A stretch of DNA of 52,104 bases, taken from Streptomyces mutomycini (lineage in GTDB: Bacteria > Actinomycetota > Actinomycetes > Streptomycetales > Streptomycetaceae). The notes beneath the pieces are model-generated. The model was not told where the DNA came from and did not search any database. It saw nothing but the letters and a program-made list of their open reading frames with translations. The position numbers were made by a program, and so were the translations under genes. Where the stretch lies: contig NZ_MAPV01000077.1 of NCBI RefSeq assembly GCF_001700505.1, forward strand, positions 791 to 52,894, given 5' to 3'. This document shows positions 42,673-51,070 of this stretch, piece by piece; position 1 is the stretch's first letter; each line of letters opens with the position of its first letter.

Positions 42673-43674
42673 TCAGGCTGGGGCCGGCAGGGCGGCGCCC
42701 GTTTCCGCACAGTGCTCGCCCAGGGCGAACGAGGGGTCGACCTGGGCGGCCAGGTCGGCACCCGTCTTCTCGTTGCCCCAGCTCTCCGCGTTCTTCAGGT
42801 GAAAGTGCACCATCTGGCGCATATATCGCTCCCAGTCTCGTAGCTCGTACGAGTCCTCCGCGACGTTCTGCAGGGCCTGCAGGGCCATCCGGTTGTCCGC
42901 CTCCAGCAACTCGAACGGGGCGGGCCGGCCCTTTTCCATCGTCCGGACCCAGTCGGACTGGCCGATGCCGACCAGCAGGTCGTCGCCGACCTCGGCGCGC
43001 AGGAAGTCGAGATCGTCCTCGCCCTGCACCTTGTTGCCCACCACTTTCAGTGCGACCCCGAAGTCACGGGCGTACTCCTTGTACTGGCGGTAGACGGAGA
43101 CACCCTTCCGGGTCGGTTCGGCGACCAGGAAGGTCATGTCGAAGCGGGTGAACAGTCCTGAGGCGAACGAATCCGAACCCGCCGTCATGTCGACCACCAC
43201 ATACTCGTCCCGGCCGTCGACCAGGTGGTTGAGGCAGAGCTCCACCGCTCCCACTTTGGAGTGGTAGCAGGCAACGCCGAGATCGGACTCGGTGAACGGC
43301 CCGGTGGCCATCAACCGGATCTCTCCGTCGTCGAGGCGGACTGTGCGGGCGCAGGCGTCGTAGACCGGGTTGGCCTCGCGTACGCGCAGGAGCCGGGACC
43401 CTTCACCGGGGGGCGTGGTCTTGATCATGGTTGCGGCGGACGCAATGCGGGGGTTGCTTCCGCGAAGGTAGTCCTTGATGAGAGGCAGTTGGGCGCCCAT
43501 GGCGGGGAGACCGGCGGCCTCGTCCTCGTCCAGGCCGAGGGCGGCCCCGAGGTGCTGGTTGATATCGGCGTCCACCGCGACGACGTGGGCTTCATTTGCA
43601 GCGAGGTGGCGGATGAAGAGCGAAGACAGCGTGGTCTTGCCGCTGCCGCCCTTCCCTACGAAAGCGATCTTCAT
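42673..43674 (-). CDS. CooC/ParA-like P-loop ATPase
   Basis: A 333-residue SIMIBI ATPase from ATG 43,674; a GTG two codons earlier (43,680) is less likely because the -10 box TACCCT (43,683-43,688) is too near. KIAFVGKGGSGKTTLSSLF is the deviant Walker A, VDADINQHLGAAL and VVVDMTAGSDSF the switch regions. It resembles CooC-type metal-insertion or maturation ATPases and MinD-like proteins, but no CO dehydrogenase or hydrogenase is nearby. Its partner is unknown. Confidence 0.82.
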   Translation of the reverse strand: MKIAFVGKGGSGKTTLSSLFIRHLAANEAHVVAVDADINQHLGAALGLDEDEAAGLPAMGAQLPLIKDYLRGSNPRIASAATMIKTTPPGEGSRLLRVREANPVYDACARTVRLDDGEIRLMATGPFTESDLGVACYHSKVGAVELCLNHLVDGRDEYVVVDMTAGSDSFASGLFTRFDMTFLVAEPTRKGVSVYRQYKEYARDFGVALKVVGNKVQGEDDLDFLRAEVGDDLLVGIGQSDWVRTMEKGRPAPFELLEADNRMALQALQNVAEDSYELRDWERYMRQMVHFHLKNAESWGNEKTGADLAAQVDPSFALGEHCAETGAALPAPA

Positions 43675-43682
43675 ATTCACTT

Positions 43683-43768
43683 AGGGTAGCCGCTCAATCG
43701 CTATCTGTTGTCAAACTTCGTGAAGAAGGCCACTCCCGAGCGGTAACCGCACCCGGGGCGCGTAGCCT
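43683..43768. promoter_or_regulatory. Divergent leaderless-type promoters (CooC-like and Fic-like genes)
   Basis: TACCCT on the minus strand (43,683-43,688) lies 8 bp before the CooC-like ATG, and TAGCCT on the plus strand (43,763-43,768) lies 8 bp before the Fic-like ATG. Neither gene has a Shine-Dalgarno. Confidence 0.4.
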
Positions 43769-43776
43769 CCCTACTT

Positions 43777-44601
43777 ATGAGTACGACTTCCTCGGACCCG
43801 CTTGCCGCCCTAGGGGAACTGCCGGGGGTCCCCGATGCGGTGGACTCCGTGCGCAAGGCCGTGGACCGGGTCTACGGACACCGGGTCATGCGGCGCCGAA
43901 GCAACGAGGTCACCGCAGAGGCGGCCTTGCGAGGAGCCCGCGGTTCTGCGGCGCTCTCCGGCGCCGACTGGAACCTGGAAGAGGTCCGACGACGCACTGA
44001 CTTCAGCGGTGAGGACGAGGCTCGTGTCATCGGTGCCGCCCTGAGGCTCACGGCGGAGGCGGGGCAGTTGCTCTCCATCTGGAGGCAGTCACCGCTTCGT
44101 GTCCTTGCGAGGCTGCATCTCGTCGCGGCGGGCGGCGTGACTCCAGACGATACGGTCGGCAGGCCACGGCTGGCGGGCGAGCCGGTCGACGAACCGTTGA
44201 TCGAAACGTCTGTCCCCGACGCGGATGAGGTGGCCGGGCGACTCGAAGGGCTTTCGCAGCTGATCATCGCAGGTGGCTCGGCGCCCGCACTGGTGACGTC
44301 CTCGGTGGTGCACGGTGAACTGCTTGCGCTGCGCCCTTTCGCTTCGCACAACGGCTTGGTCGCCCGGACCGCCGAGCGGATCGTGCTGATCAACAGTGGA
44401 CTCGACCCCAAGTCGGTCTGCCCAGCCGAAGTGGGTCATGCGGAACAAGGCCGCGCGGCCTATGTGGCCGCGTTCGAGGGGTACCTGTCAGGAAAGCCTG
44501 AGGGGATGGCGGCCTGGATCGCCCACTGCGCGCGCTCGGTCGAACTGGGCGCCAGGGAGTCCACGGCGGTATGTGAAGCGATGCAGCGCGGCGCCGCCTA
44601 G
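43777..44601 (+). CDS. Fic-fold protein, catalytically degenerate
   Basis: A 274-residue protein with the Fic helical outline. The catalytic loop reads LLALRPFASHNGLVAR, whereas active Fic proteins have HPFxDGNGRxxR: the catalytic His is Arg and the Asp/Glu is Ser. The auto-inhibitory motif (usual form S/TxxxE) appears as GSAALSGADW without its Glu. Both losses together suggest an AMPylation-dead pseudoenzyme kept for binding. The CooC-like ATPase is divergently transcribed from the same 100-bp region, and the immunity-like small protein follows 54 bp later. Confidence 0.72.
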   Translation: MSTTSSDPLAALGELPGVPDAVDSVRKAVDRVYGHRVMRRRSNEVTAEAALRGARGSAALSGADWNLEEVRRRTDFSGEDEARVIGAALRLTAEAGQLLSIWRQSPLRVLARLHLVAAGGVTPDDTVGRPRLAGEPVDEPLIETSVPDADEVAGRLEGLSQLIIAGGSAPALVTSSVVHGELLALRPFASHNGLVARTAERIVLINSGLDPKSVCPAEVGHAEQGRAAYVAAFEGYLSGKPEGMAAWIAHCARSVELGARESTAVCEAMQRGAA

Positions 44602-44655
44602 GGCTTGTCCGGGCGGTCGCGCCGCTCGGGAGGGTGCGCCGATGGAGGTGGCCTG

Positions 44656-44886
44656 ATGGGTGCGGTGGAGTTGAGTCGGGCTGAAGCGGTCGCGCTTGTG
44701 CAGCGGATCGTGGAGGCGGACTACGCCTCGGAGGGCGAGCTGAACGACTGGCTGGACAAGCTCGACAGAGCTCTGGCCTGCCCGTCCGGTCACGTCAGTG
44801 ACCTGGTCTTCTGGCCGTCGGAGCGGGAGTTGTCGGCCGAGGAAGTGGTCGGCCAGGCTTTGGCGTACCGGCCGATTGCTTTGTGA
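44656..44886 (+). CDS. Colicin/pyocin immunity-like small protein (Im7/Im9 type)
   Basis: A 76-residue acidic protein from ATG 44,656, preceded by GGAGGTGG. LSRAEAVALVQRIVEADYAS and EGELNDWLDKLDRAL align in order with helices I-II of E-type colicin immunity proteins, and CPSGHVSDLVFWPSER aligns with their signature HPSGSDLIYYP segment; VVGQALAYR fits the last helix. In those proteins this segment binds the nuclease toxin. No HNH colicin-like toxin is visible, so this is an orphan, or the fold is used for something else. Confidence 0.65.
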   Translation: MGAVELSRAEAVALVQRIVEADYASEGELNDWLDKLDRALACPSGHVSDLVFWPSERELSAEEVVGQALAYRPIAL

Positions 44887-44895
44887 CGCCGGTAC

Positions 44896-45080
44896 TCAGC
44901 TACGAAGCCAGATCACGAGGACGGCCGCTGTGTCGGTGTCGAGGGTGACGTAGCCGCGTCGTAGCGTGTGGCGACTGTCCGGTGCTGCTTCAAGCGGTTG
45001 ATCGCCCGTTCGACGGTGTTGCGCTTCTTGGAGGCGTGCTGTTCCGGGAATCGGCCATGCGGCCCGCCGAGTGTTGCCCG
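44896..45080 (-). pseudogene. IS5-family transposase fragment, frameshifted
   Basis: In one minus frame the stretch KKRNTVERAINRLKQHR-VATRYD matches the C-terminal part of IS5-type DDE transposases. Then the frame shifts: RRGYVTLDTDTAAVLVIWLRS, the usual end, continues in the next frame to the stop at 44,896. The junction lacks part of the expected RYDKRxYV, so a small deletion caused the shift. Upstream catalytic domains are missing. Confidence 0.75.
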
Positions 45081-45511
45081 GATGGCCCGGAAGCTTCCGG
45101 CGCAGTTCGGCGCAGGTGTGCGGCGGTACCGGTTCCGGTACCGCCGCTGGCACGTCCGCCCAGTTACCAAGCGTCCTCGGTGTATGCCCATCAGGTCAGG
45201 TTCTTTGCCCGTCACCTGGTGCGGCTGGCCCGTAATCGACGGGTCGACGTCGCGTGGGTACTCGGCTTTCGTGCACGGTCCGTGGGGCCTTCCTGCGTGA
45301 AAAGGTGATCCTCTCGGATGTCCCTGGTCTCGCGGGCCGTTGAGTCCTTTGTACTCCTGGACGGGGGGTGAGCGGAAGGCCTGGTCGCGCTTCTTTACTT
45401 TTACTTCCAAATGGTATCGAACCAGGCATTTCGGATTTCCTGCGGTTTGTGGAGCTGGCTGCCTTCGGGTGGGGCTGGTTGCAGGGGAACGGCACTCCGA
45501 CGCAGGTGGTA
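45081..45511. other. Degraded region with a 28-bp inverted repeat
   Basis: About 430 bp without a supported gene. It contains a near-perfect palindrome, GCGGCGGTACCGG-TT-CCGGTACCGCCGC (45,120-45,147), next to the transposase fragment. It may be a remnant of mobile DNA. An AT-rich patch lies at 45,380-45,440. Confidence 0.5.
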
Positions 45512-46351
45512 TCAGGTGGCGACTGCGGCGGCGCGGCGGCGGTTGGCGTACCAGACCAGTCCGGCTGTCGCCGCTGCCGCACCCAGAGCGGCCGCGGCGA
45601 CGAGTGCCGGCCGAGGCGGCATCGAGAACGAGGGCAGGCGTTGTTTGAGGCGGACGGGTCGGTCGAAGACGAGAATCGGCCATTCCCGCAGGATGGCCTC
45701 GCGCCTCAGTGCCCGGTCGGGGTTGACGGCGTGGGGGTGTCCGACCGATTCCAGCATCGGCACGTCGGTGGCTGAGTCGCTGTACGCATAGCAGCGCGAG
45801 AGGTCATAACCTTCCGATTCGGCGAGAGCCTTGATCGCCTCGGCTTTGGTGGGTCCGTAGGCGTAGTACTCGACCTCGCCGGTGAAGCAGCCGTCTTCCC
45901 CCACGACCATCCGGGTCGCCACGACCCGGTCTGCTCCGAGTAGTTCACCGATCGGTTCCACGACCTCTGCGCCGGAGGTCGAGACGATGACCACGTCACG
46001 TCCGGCGGTGTGATGCTCCTCGATGAGGGTCGCCGCCTCGTCGTAGATGATCGGGTCGATCAGGTCGTGCAGCGTTTCGGCCACAAGGTCCTTGACCTGC
46101 TGGACGTTCCATCCCTTGCAGAGTGCTGAGAGGTACTCGCGCATCCGCTCCATCTGGTCGTGATCGGCACCCCCGGCTAGAAACACGAACTGTGTGTACG
46201 CAGTGCGCAGTACGGCGCGGCGGTTGATCAGCCCGCCTTGGTAGAAGGACTTGCTGAAGGTCAGCGTCGATGACTTCGCAATGACCGTCTTGTCCAGGTC
46301 GAAGAAGGCTGCCGTACGCGGCGAGAAGCAATTTTCCACAAAGGTGAGCAT
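45512..46351 (-). CDS. HAD-IB family phosphatase with C-terminal membrane anchor
   Basis: A 279-residue HAD protein: FFDLDKTVIAKSS (DxDxT-type motif I), VIVSTSGAEVVEP (motif II Ser), and AYSDSATDVPMLESVG (motif III-IV, Asp). A C-terminal hydrophobic segment (about 250-270) followed by Arg-rich residues would anchor it in the membrane. The order resembles SerB-like and HAD-IB enzymes linked to lipid or cell-division functions in actinobacteria. It is divergent from the Tad operon. The substrate is unknown. Confidence 0.82.
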   Translation of the reverse strand: MLTFVENCFSPRTAAFFDLDKTVIAKSSTLTFSKSFYQGGLINRRAVLRTAYTQFVFLAGGADHDQMERMREYLSALCKGWNVQQVKDLVAETLHDLIDPIIYDEAATLIEEHHTAGRDVVIVSTSGAEVVEPIGELLGADRVVATRMVVGEDGCFTGEVEYYAYGPTKAEAIKALAESEGYDLSRCYAYSDSATDVPMLESVGHPHAVNPDRALRREAILREWPILVFDRPVRLKQRLPSFSMPPRPALVAAAALGAAAATAGLVWYANRRRAAAVAT

Positions 46352-46848
46352 AGGGGCCCGCCATTCGGCGTAAAGTCCGGTCGGCGGGTTTGCCTGAGAA
46401 GGTGCTCGGGTACACCATGGAAGTCACGGATCGTTCGCGACCGTGCTAACCCGGTCCGGCTCCTCCCCCCCCGAGTCGGCCGTGGGGACGACCCCCGCTC
46501 TCCCCCCCGGCGGGGGTCGTCGCACGTCCGGACGCTTTTTTCGAGCATCGGATCAGAGCTCTCCCTCCCTTGTCGTCTCCGTCGCTCCCCGTCGGGGCGG
46601 TCCACTCGACCATGCCTCGTGACTGTGCGTAGCGGAAGAGCTGCGCCCCGAAAGTCCCCTGGACGAGCTACCGAGATATTCACAGCGCTGGGGTTGTCCA
46701 CAGTTCTTGAGCAAGATCCACATCTTTTTCCCAGCCGTTGCATGTTGATTCCACCCACGAAGTCCGTGGGTTCCGGAATCGCGCATCTTCGACGCGTTCG
46801 AGATCGCCGCGAAACCGCACTGAAGGGACATGAGGAGGGGCGGAGATC
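46352..46848 (+). other. Long leader region of the Tad operon
   Basis: About 497 bp between the HAD gene and the first Tad gene, with low-GC patches and no supported gene. It includes the terminator-like hairpin at 46,487-46,540 and a smaller ACCCACG/CGTGGGT stem near 46,753. A promoter must lie here; hexamers are not certain. Confidence 0.45.
46487..46540 (+). terminator. Terminator-like hairpin in the leader of the Tad operon
   Basis: GACGACCCCCGC (46,487-46,498) pairs with GCGGGGGTCGTC (46,510-46,521) over 12 bp. A small CGTCCGGACG palindrome and a T6 run (CTTTTTTC) follow. No plus-strand gene ends just upstream, so it may act as a leader attenuator of the Tad operon or terminate a small RNA. 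Confidence 0.5.
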
Positions 46849-47991
46849 GTGGCTGGATTGTTCGCGGGCGGAGGTCCGTCGAGCGCCGAGCAGCGGCGGG
46901 AAGGGCCGCTGATCGTGACCGAGGACCCGGAGTTGCTGGACGACCTGCTCAGGCTGTGCGCAGCCGCGGGGTCGGTGCCCGAGGTTCATCACGGGGCTCC
47001 GGGAGAGCGGGGCTGCTGGGAGAGTGCCCCGATGGTTCTGGTCGGCGACGACGCGGCGCGCAGTTGCCGTGGGTTGCCCCGCAGACCGGGCGTCATGCTC
47101 GTCGGGCGGGATCAGGACGACCCCGATGTATGGCGCCGTGCGGTGGAGGTAGGAGCCGAATACGTGCTGAGGCTGCCTGATTCCGAAGGATGGCTCGTCG
47201 ACCAGATCGCCAATGCGGTTGAGGGTGTGGGCCGATCCGCGCTCACCGTGGGAGTGCTGGGCGGACGCGGCGGCTCCGGCGCATCCACGCTGGCCTGTGC
47301 GCTCGCCGTCACGGCGGCGCGGTCGGGTCGTCGGACCATGCTGATCGACGGCGATCCCCTGGGCGGCGGAATCGACGTGTTGCTCGGCGGGGAGGAATCC
47401 GAGGGTTTGCGATGGCCTGATTTCGCTCGTTCGAAAGGAAGGCTGGGTGGAGGTGCGCTGGAGGAGTCCCTGCCCGCGTTGCACGGGCTTCGTGTGCTCA
47501 GCTGGGGCCGCGACGACGAAGTGATCGTTCCACCGCAGGCCATGCAGTCGGTGCTCGCCGCGGCGCGCCGGCTCGGCGGGGCGGTGGTCGTGGATCTGCC
47601 GCGACGGGTTGACGAGGGTGTGGCAGAAGCGCTGGCGCAGATGGACGTCGGACTGCTCGTTGTGCCTGGGGAGCTGCGAGCGGTCGCGGCGGCGCGGCGT
47701 GTGGCTGCTGCTGCCCGAATGATCCTGCAGGACCTGCGCGTGGTCGCCCGGGGCCCCTACACGGCTGGCCTGGACGAGCAGTGGGTGGCGCGGGCCCTGG
47801 GACTGCCGCTTGTGGGCGACCTGCCCACGGAGGCCGGCCTGTCTTCGGCTCAGGACAGCGGTGTACCCCCGGGCGGGAACACCCGCGGCCCGCTGGCCCG
47901 CTTCTGTGCCGCCTTCTGGGATCTGGCGGATGCCCCTGCGGGCCGCTCGGACGTGGTCCCGGCCCGGCTTCGCGGGGGAGCGACGTCATGA
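46849..47991 (+). CDS. tadZ: TadZ/CpaE-like ATPase
   Basis: A 380-residue protein; GAGGAGGGGCGGAG precedes the GTG start. The N-terminus is a receiver-like (atypical) domain with GCWESAPMVLVGDD, and the C-terminus is a MinD/ParA-like ATPase with VLGGRGGSGASTLACALA (deviant Walker A) and LIDGDPLGGG. In Tad systems TadZ places the pilus machine at a cell pole or septum. It overlaps tadA by ATGA. The motif has Ser-Gly-Ala-Ser-Thr instead of Gly-Lys-Thr/Ser, so nucleotide hydrolysis is uncertain. Confidence 0.83.
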   Translation: MAGLFAGGGPSSAEQRREGPLIVTEDPELLDDLLRLCAAAGSVPEVHHGAPGERGCWESAPMVLVGDDAARSCRGLPRRPGVMLVGRDQDDPDVWRRAVEVGAEYVLRLPDSEGWLVDQIANAVEGVGRSALTVGVLGGRGGSGASTLACALAVTAARSGRRTMLIDGDPLGGGIDVLLGGEESEGLRWPDFARSKGRLGGGALEESLPALHGLRVLSWGRDDEVIVPPQAMQSVLAAARRLGGAVVVDLPRRVDEGVAEALAQMDVGLLVVPGELRAVAAARRVAAAARMILQDLRVVARGPYTAGLDEQWVARALGLPLVGDLPTEAGLSSAQDSGVPPGGNTRGPLARFCAAFWDLADAPAGRSDVVPARLRGGATS

Positions 47992-49136
47992 GCGACGCGT
48001 TGCTCGACGCCGTACGCCAACGGCTGGCCCGCAGCGGTGCGGCCCCCACTCCGGCCGGGGTGGCTGCCGCACTGAGAGAGCAGGGCCGTTTGCTCGGCGA
48101 CGCGGAAGTCCTCGGCGCTGCCGAGGAACTGCGGGGCGAACTGGTCGGCACGGGAGTGCTGGAGCGGCTCTTGGCAGATCCCGCGGTCACCGATGTGCTT
48201 GTGTCCGCTCCGGACCGGGTGTGGGTGGACCGTGGCGGCGGACTTGAGCTGACGCGCGTCACCTTCCAGGATGCGGCGGCCGTCCGGAGGCTGGCTCAGA
48301 GGCTTGCCGCAGTGGCGGGGCGCAGGCTGGACGACGCGCGGCCGTGGGTGGATGCCCGGCTGCCGGACGGCACGCGTATGCACGCTGTGCTGCCGCCCGT
48401 GTCCGTCGGCTCGACGTGTCTCTCTCTGCGGGTGGTGCGGCCCAGGGCCTTCACCCTGGCGGAGCTCGTGGCGGCGGGGACGGTCCCGCCCGGCGGCGAC
48501 CGGGTGCTGAGAGCTCTGGTCGAGGCCCGGGTCTCGTATCTGATCAGCGGGGGCACCGGCGCTGGGAAGACAACCCTCCTGTCGAGCTTGCTGGGGGCGG
48601 TCGGGCAGCGGGAGCGCATCGTGTTGGCGGAGGATTCGGCGGAGTTGCGCCCGGATCACCCGCACGTGGTGCGTCTGGAGTCGCGTCCCGCCAACCAGGA
48701 GGGTGCTGGACGGGTGACGCTACGTGACCTGGTGCGCCAGGCGTTGCGCATGCGTCCTGACCGGCTGGTGGTGGGGGAGGTCCGGGGGGCCGAGGTGACG
48801 GAGCTTCTGGCGGCCCTCAACACCGGACACGAGGGCGGTTGCGGCACGGTGCACGCCAACGCGGCCGAGCATGTTCCGGCGCGGTTGGAGGCCCTCGGGA
48901 CGGCCGCGGGCCTCGATCGTGCAGCTCTGCACAGCCAGTTGGCTGCTGCGTTGTCCGTCGTCGTCCACCTCGCTCGGGACAGGGGCGGGCAGCGGCGTCT
49001 GGCCGAGGTGCATGTCCTCGAACGGGATTCCGCAGGCCTGGTCGTCACCGTGCCCGCGCTGCGCTGGGGCGCCGGTGGCTTCGAGTCGGAGCGGGGCTGG
49101 GAGCGGCTCGGGACGCTGATCGGGGAGGAGCTGTGA
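47988..49136 (+). CDS. tadA: TadA-like secretion/assembly ATPase
   Basis: A 382-residue GspE/VirB11-type ATPase starting at ATG 47,988. Walker A is GGTGAGKTTLLSSLL; LAEDSAELRP is the Asp box; MRPDRLVVGEVRGAEV the Walker B region; and GHEGGCGTVHANAAEH the His box. It powers pilus subunit assembly. It is the core marker of the Tad operon, with GTGA overlap to the TadB gene. Confidence 0.9.
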   Translation: MSDALLDAVRQRLARSGAAPTPAGVAAALREQGRLLGDAEVLGAAEELRGELVGTGVLERLLADPAVTDVLVSAPDRVWVDRGGGLELTRVTFQDAAAVRRLAQRLAAVAGRRLDDARPWVDARLPDGTRMHAVLPPVSVGSTCLSLRVVRPRAFTLAELVAAGTVPPGGDRVLRALVEARVSYLISGGTGAGKTTLLSSLLGAVGQRERIVLAEDSAELRPDHPHVVRLESRPANQEGAGRVTLRDLVRQALRMRPDRLVVGEVRGAEVTELLAALNTGHEGGCGTVHANAAEHVPARLEALGTAAGLDRAALHSQLAAALSVVVHLARDRGGQRRLAEVHVLERDSAGLVVTVPALRWGAGGFESERGWERLGTLIGEEL

Positions 49137-50005
49137 CCGCGGCGGGCCCTGTACCTCTGATGCAGGTGCTGGCCTGGGTGATGGCGGGGTGCACGGGTCT
49201 GGCAGGTGGTCTGGCTGTGGCCCGGGACCCGGGGGTGCGGCGAGCCCGGCTGCTGATGGCAGGACGTGGGGAGGAGCAGTGGGGGTCTGCGGCCTGGGCT
49301 ATGGTCCGCGGGCTCGTCGAAAGGCGACGGGAATGGCTGTGCGCCCCTGTGGCGGCCTTTCTCGCTGTGCTGGGGGAATCGGTGCTGCCGCTCCTCGCGG
49401 GCGCTGTGGCGGTTGTGCTGGTGAGGCGCTGGCTGCGACGGCGGGCGGGCCGCGATGAGCGCGAGAGGGCGGTCCACGCGGTGACTGCTCTCTGTGGAGC
49501 GGTGGTCGGCGAATTACGGGCAGGGCGTGAGCCCGGCCAGGCGCTGCTCGCTGCCACACGGAACGTGGGTGGCGAACTGGGTGCGGCCGAATCCGCCGTG
49601 CTGGCCGCCGCGAGGTTCGGCGGCGATGTGCCAGGCGCCCTGCGGCAGGCATCGGCGGGGCCCGGCCTCGACGGGCTCGCCGGGATGGCGGCCTGTTGGC
49701 GCGTGGCTGTGGACGGGGGAGCGGGACTCGCGGCAGGTCTGGCACGCCTGGAGAGCGCCCTGCGAGGCGAGAGGAGGCGGCGGGAGGAACTGCGGGCACA
49801 GCTGGCGGGCGCGTGGTCGACCGTCGCGGTCCTGGCTTTGCTGCCGGTGCTCGGCCTGGGGCTGGGCGCTGCACTCGGAGCAGACCCGCTGGGGGTTCTG
49901 CTGCACAGCCCGGGTGGGCTCGTCTGCCTGATGGTGGGCGGACTGCTGGAGGCAGCGGGGCTGTTCTGGGCATCGCGGATCGTGCGGGCGGGGGAGGCGC
50001 CGTGA
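49133..50005 (+). CDS. tadB: TadB-like inner-membrane platform protein
   Basis: A 290-residue protein with GspF/TadC-fold membrane segments at about 5-25, 75-95, 235-255 and 260-280 and a cytoplasmic T2SSF domain between (GELRAGREPGQALLAATR, RFGGDVPGALRQAS). It forms part of the membrane platform for pilus assembly with TadC. GTG start overlaps the tadA stop by 4 bp; tadC overlaps its own stop. Confidence 0.85.
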   Translation: MTAAGPVPLMQVLAWVMAGCTGLAGGLAVARDPGVRRARLLMAGRGEEQWGSAAWAMVRGLVERRREWLCAPVAAFLAVLGESVLPLLAGAVAVVLVRRWLRRRAGRDERERAVHAVTALCGAVVGELRAGREPGQALLAATRNVGGELGAAESAVLAAARFGGDVPGALRQASAGPGLDGLAGMAACWRVAVDGGAGLAAGLARLESALRGERRRREELRAQLAGAWSTVAVLALLPVLGLGLGAALGADPLGVLLHSPGGLVCLMVGGLLEAAGLFWASRIVRAGEAP

Positions 50006-50805
50006 GCGGGGTGCCTGGTTCGGGGGAATCGCTGGGAGCGGCCGGGGCGGCAGTGGGTGCAGCTGTATACCTCACCTCCACACTGACCGTGCGGCGGCAT
50101 GAGCGCGCGATACGCCGAAGGGGTGCGCTCCTGGCCGGGTCCTGCGCGAGCAGGCAGAGGCCGGGGCGGATGCGCCTTCGGGCGTGGGGGCGGAGCCGTG
50201 CTCGGCGGTGGGCGGTGTTCCTCGCAGCCTCGGCGGCAGGCTGGATCCTCGTGGGCACACCCGCCGGCTGCGGGGCCGGGTTTGCGGCGGCGTACGGACT
50301 GCGGCGGTGGCGGCGCTCCGTGAGGGGGCGTGGAGCCGCAGGCCGGGAGGCCGAGGCTGCGCTGGTCGCCCGGCAACTGCCTGTTGTCGCGGATCTGTTG
50401 GCATCGTGCCTGTCGGCCGGTGCCGGCCCGCGGGACGCGGCGGAGGCGGTCGGGGAATCCATTGGCGGTCCGGTCGGCGAGCGACTGGCCCGTACGGCGG
50501 CCGAGATCCTCCTCGGTGGTGAACCTGCTCAGGCATGGGGCCGGTTCGGGGAGATACCGGGAGCTGCGCCGCTGGCGCGTTGTCTGGAACGTGCCGCATC
50601 GACGGGGGCGCCTGCGGCTGAGCCGGTTTCCAGGCTGGCCGACGAGATGCGCGCCGCAGGGGCGAGCGCGGCCGTGGCGCGTGCCCAGCGGGCGGGCGTG
50701 CTGATCACCGCACCTGTGGGGCTCTGCTTCCTGCCCGCCTTTCTGGCGGTGGGGGTGGCCCCGGTGGTGATCGGACTGGCGACCGGTCTGCTGGACCGCA
50801 GCTGA
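50002..50805 (+). CDS. tadC: TadC-like inner-membrane platform protein
   Basis: A 267-residue partner of TadB with a second T2SSF domain: LLASCLSAGAGPRDAAEAVGES and AEPVSRLADEMRAAGASAA, with membrane segments near 7-27, 73-105 and 230-260. GTG 50,002 overlaps the tadB stop. The next gene starts 265 bp later, so transcription may stop or restart here. Confidence 0.83.
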   Translation: MSGVPGSGESLGAAGAAVGAAVYLTSTLTVRRHERAIRRRGALLAGSCASRQRPGRMRLRAWGRSRARRWAVFLAASAAGWILVGTPAGCGAGFAAAYGLRRWRRSVRGRGAAGREAEAALVARQLPVVADLLASCLSAGAGPRDAAEAVGESIGGPVGERLARTAAEILLGGEPAQAWGRFGEIPGAAPLARCLERAASTGAPAAEPVSRLADEMRAAGASAAVARAQRAGVLITAPVGLCFLPAFLAVGVAPVVIGLATGLLDRS

Positions 50806-50808
50806 ACT

Positions 50809-50822
50809 TGAACGGTCGTTCA
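50809..50822. promoter_or_regulatory. Perfect palindrome TGAACGGTCGTTCA, TetR-like operator
   Basis: Six-base arms TGAACG/CGTTCA flank GT, a form common for TetR-family operators. It lies 4 bp past the tadC stop and 249 bp before the pilin-like gene, so it could control an internal promoter for the pilin genes. No TetR gene is present. Confidence 0.4.
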
Positions 50823-51070
50823 GTCGGAGGCCGGCTCCGAACGCGGGTCTCGGCGGGGAAATGCCATGACTCGGATGAGATGCCGACGGAGAACCGGCGC
50901 CGGATGCCCGCCGGTGCACGAGCCGAGGCCCTGGCTGGTTTGGAGCGGGAGCCGTGCCGGACCGCTCCCGCTGTCGCGAAGTGCCGGTTCGCCCGAGCGC
51001 CGAATCATGCGAAGCACCGAATCGAAAGTTCCGAATGAAAACAACGTGGGTTCTGGACATGGGGGTTGAG

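Noticed and set aside
45400..45470. Minus strand with GGTTCGATACC resembling a tRNA T-arm
   Set aside because: No acceptor stem, D-arm or anticodon arm can be folded around it; the T-stem itself has only about three pairs.
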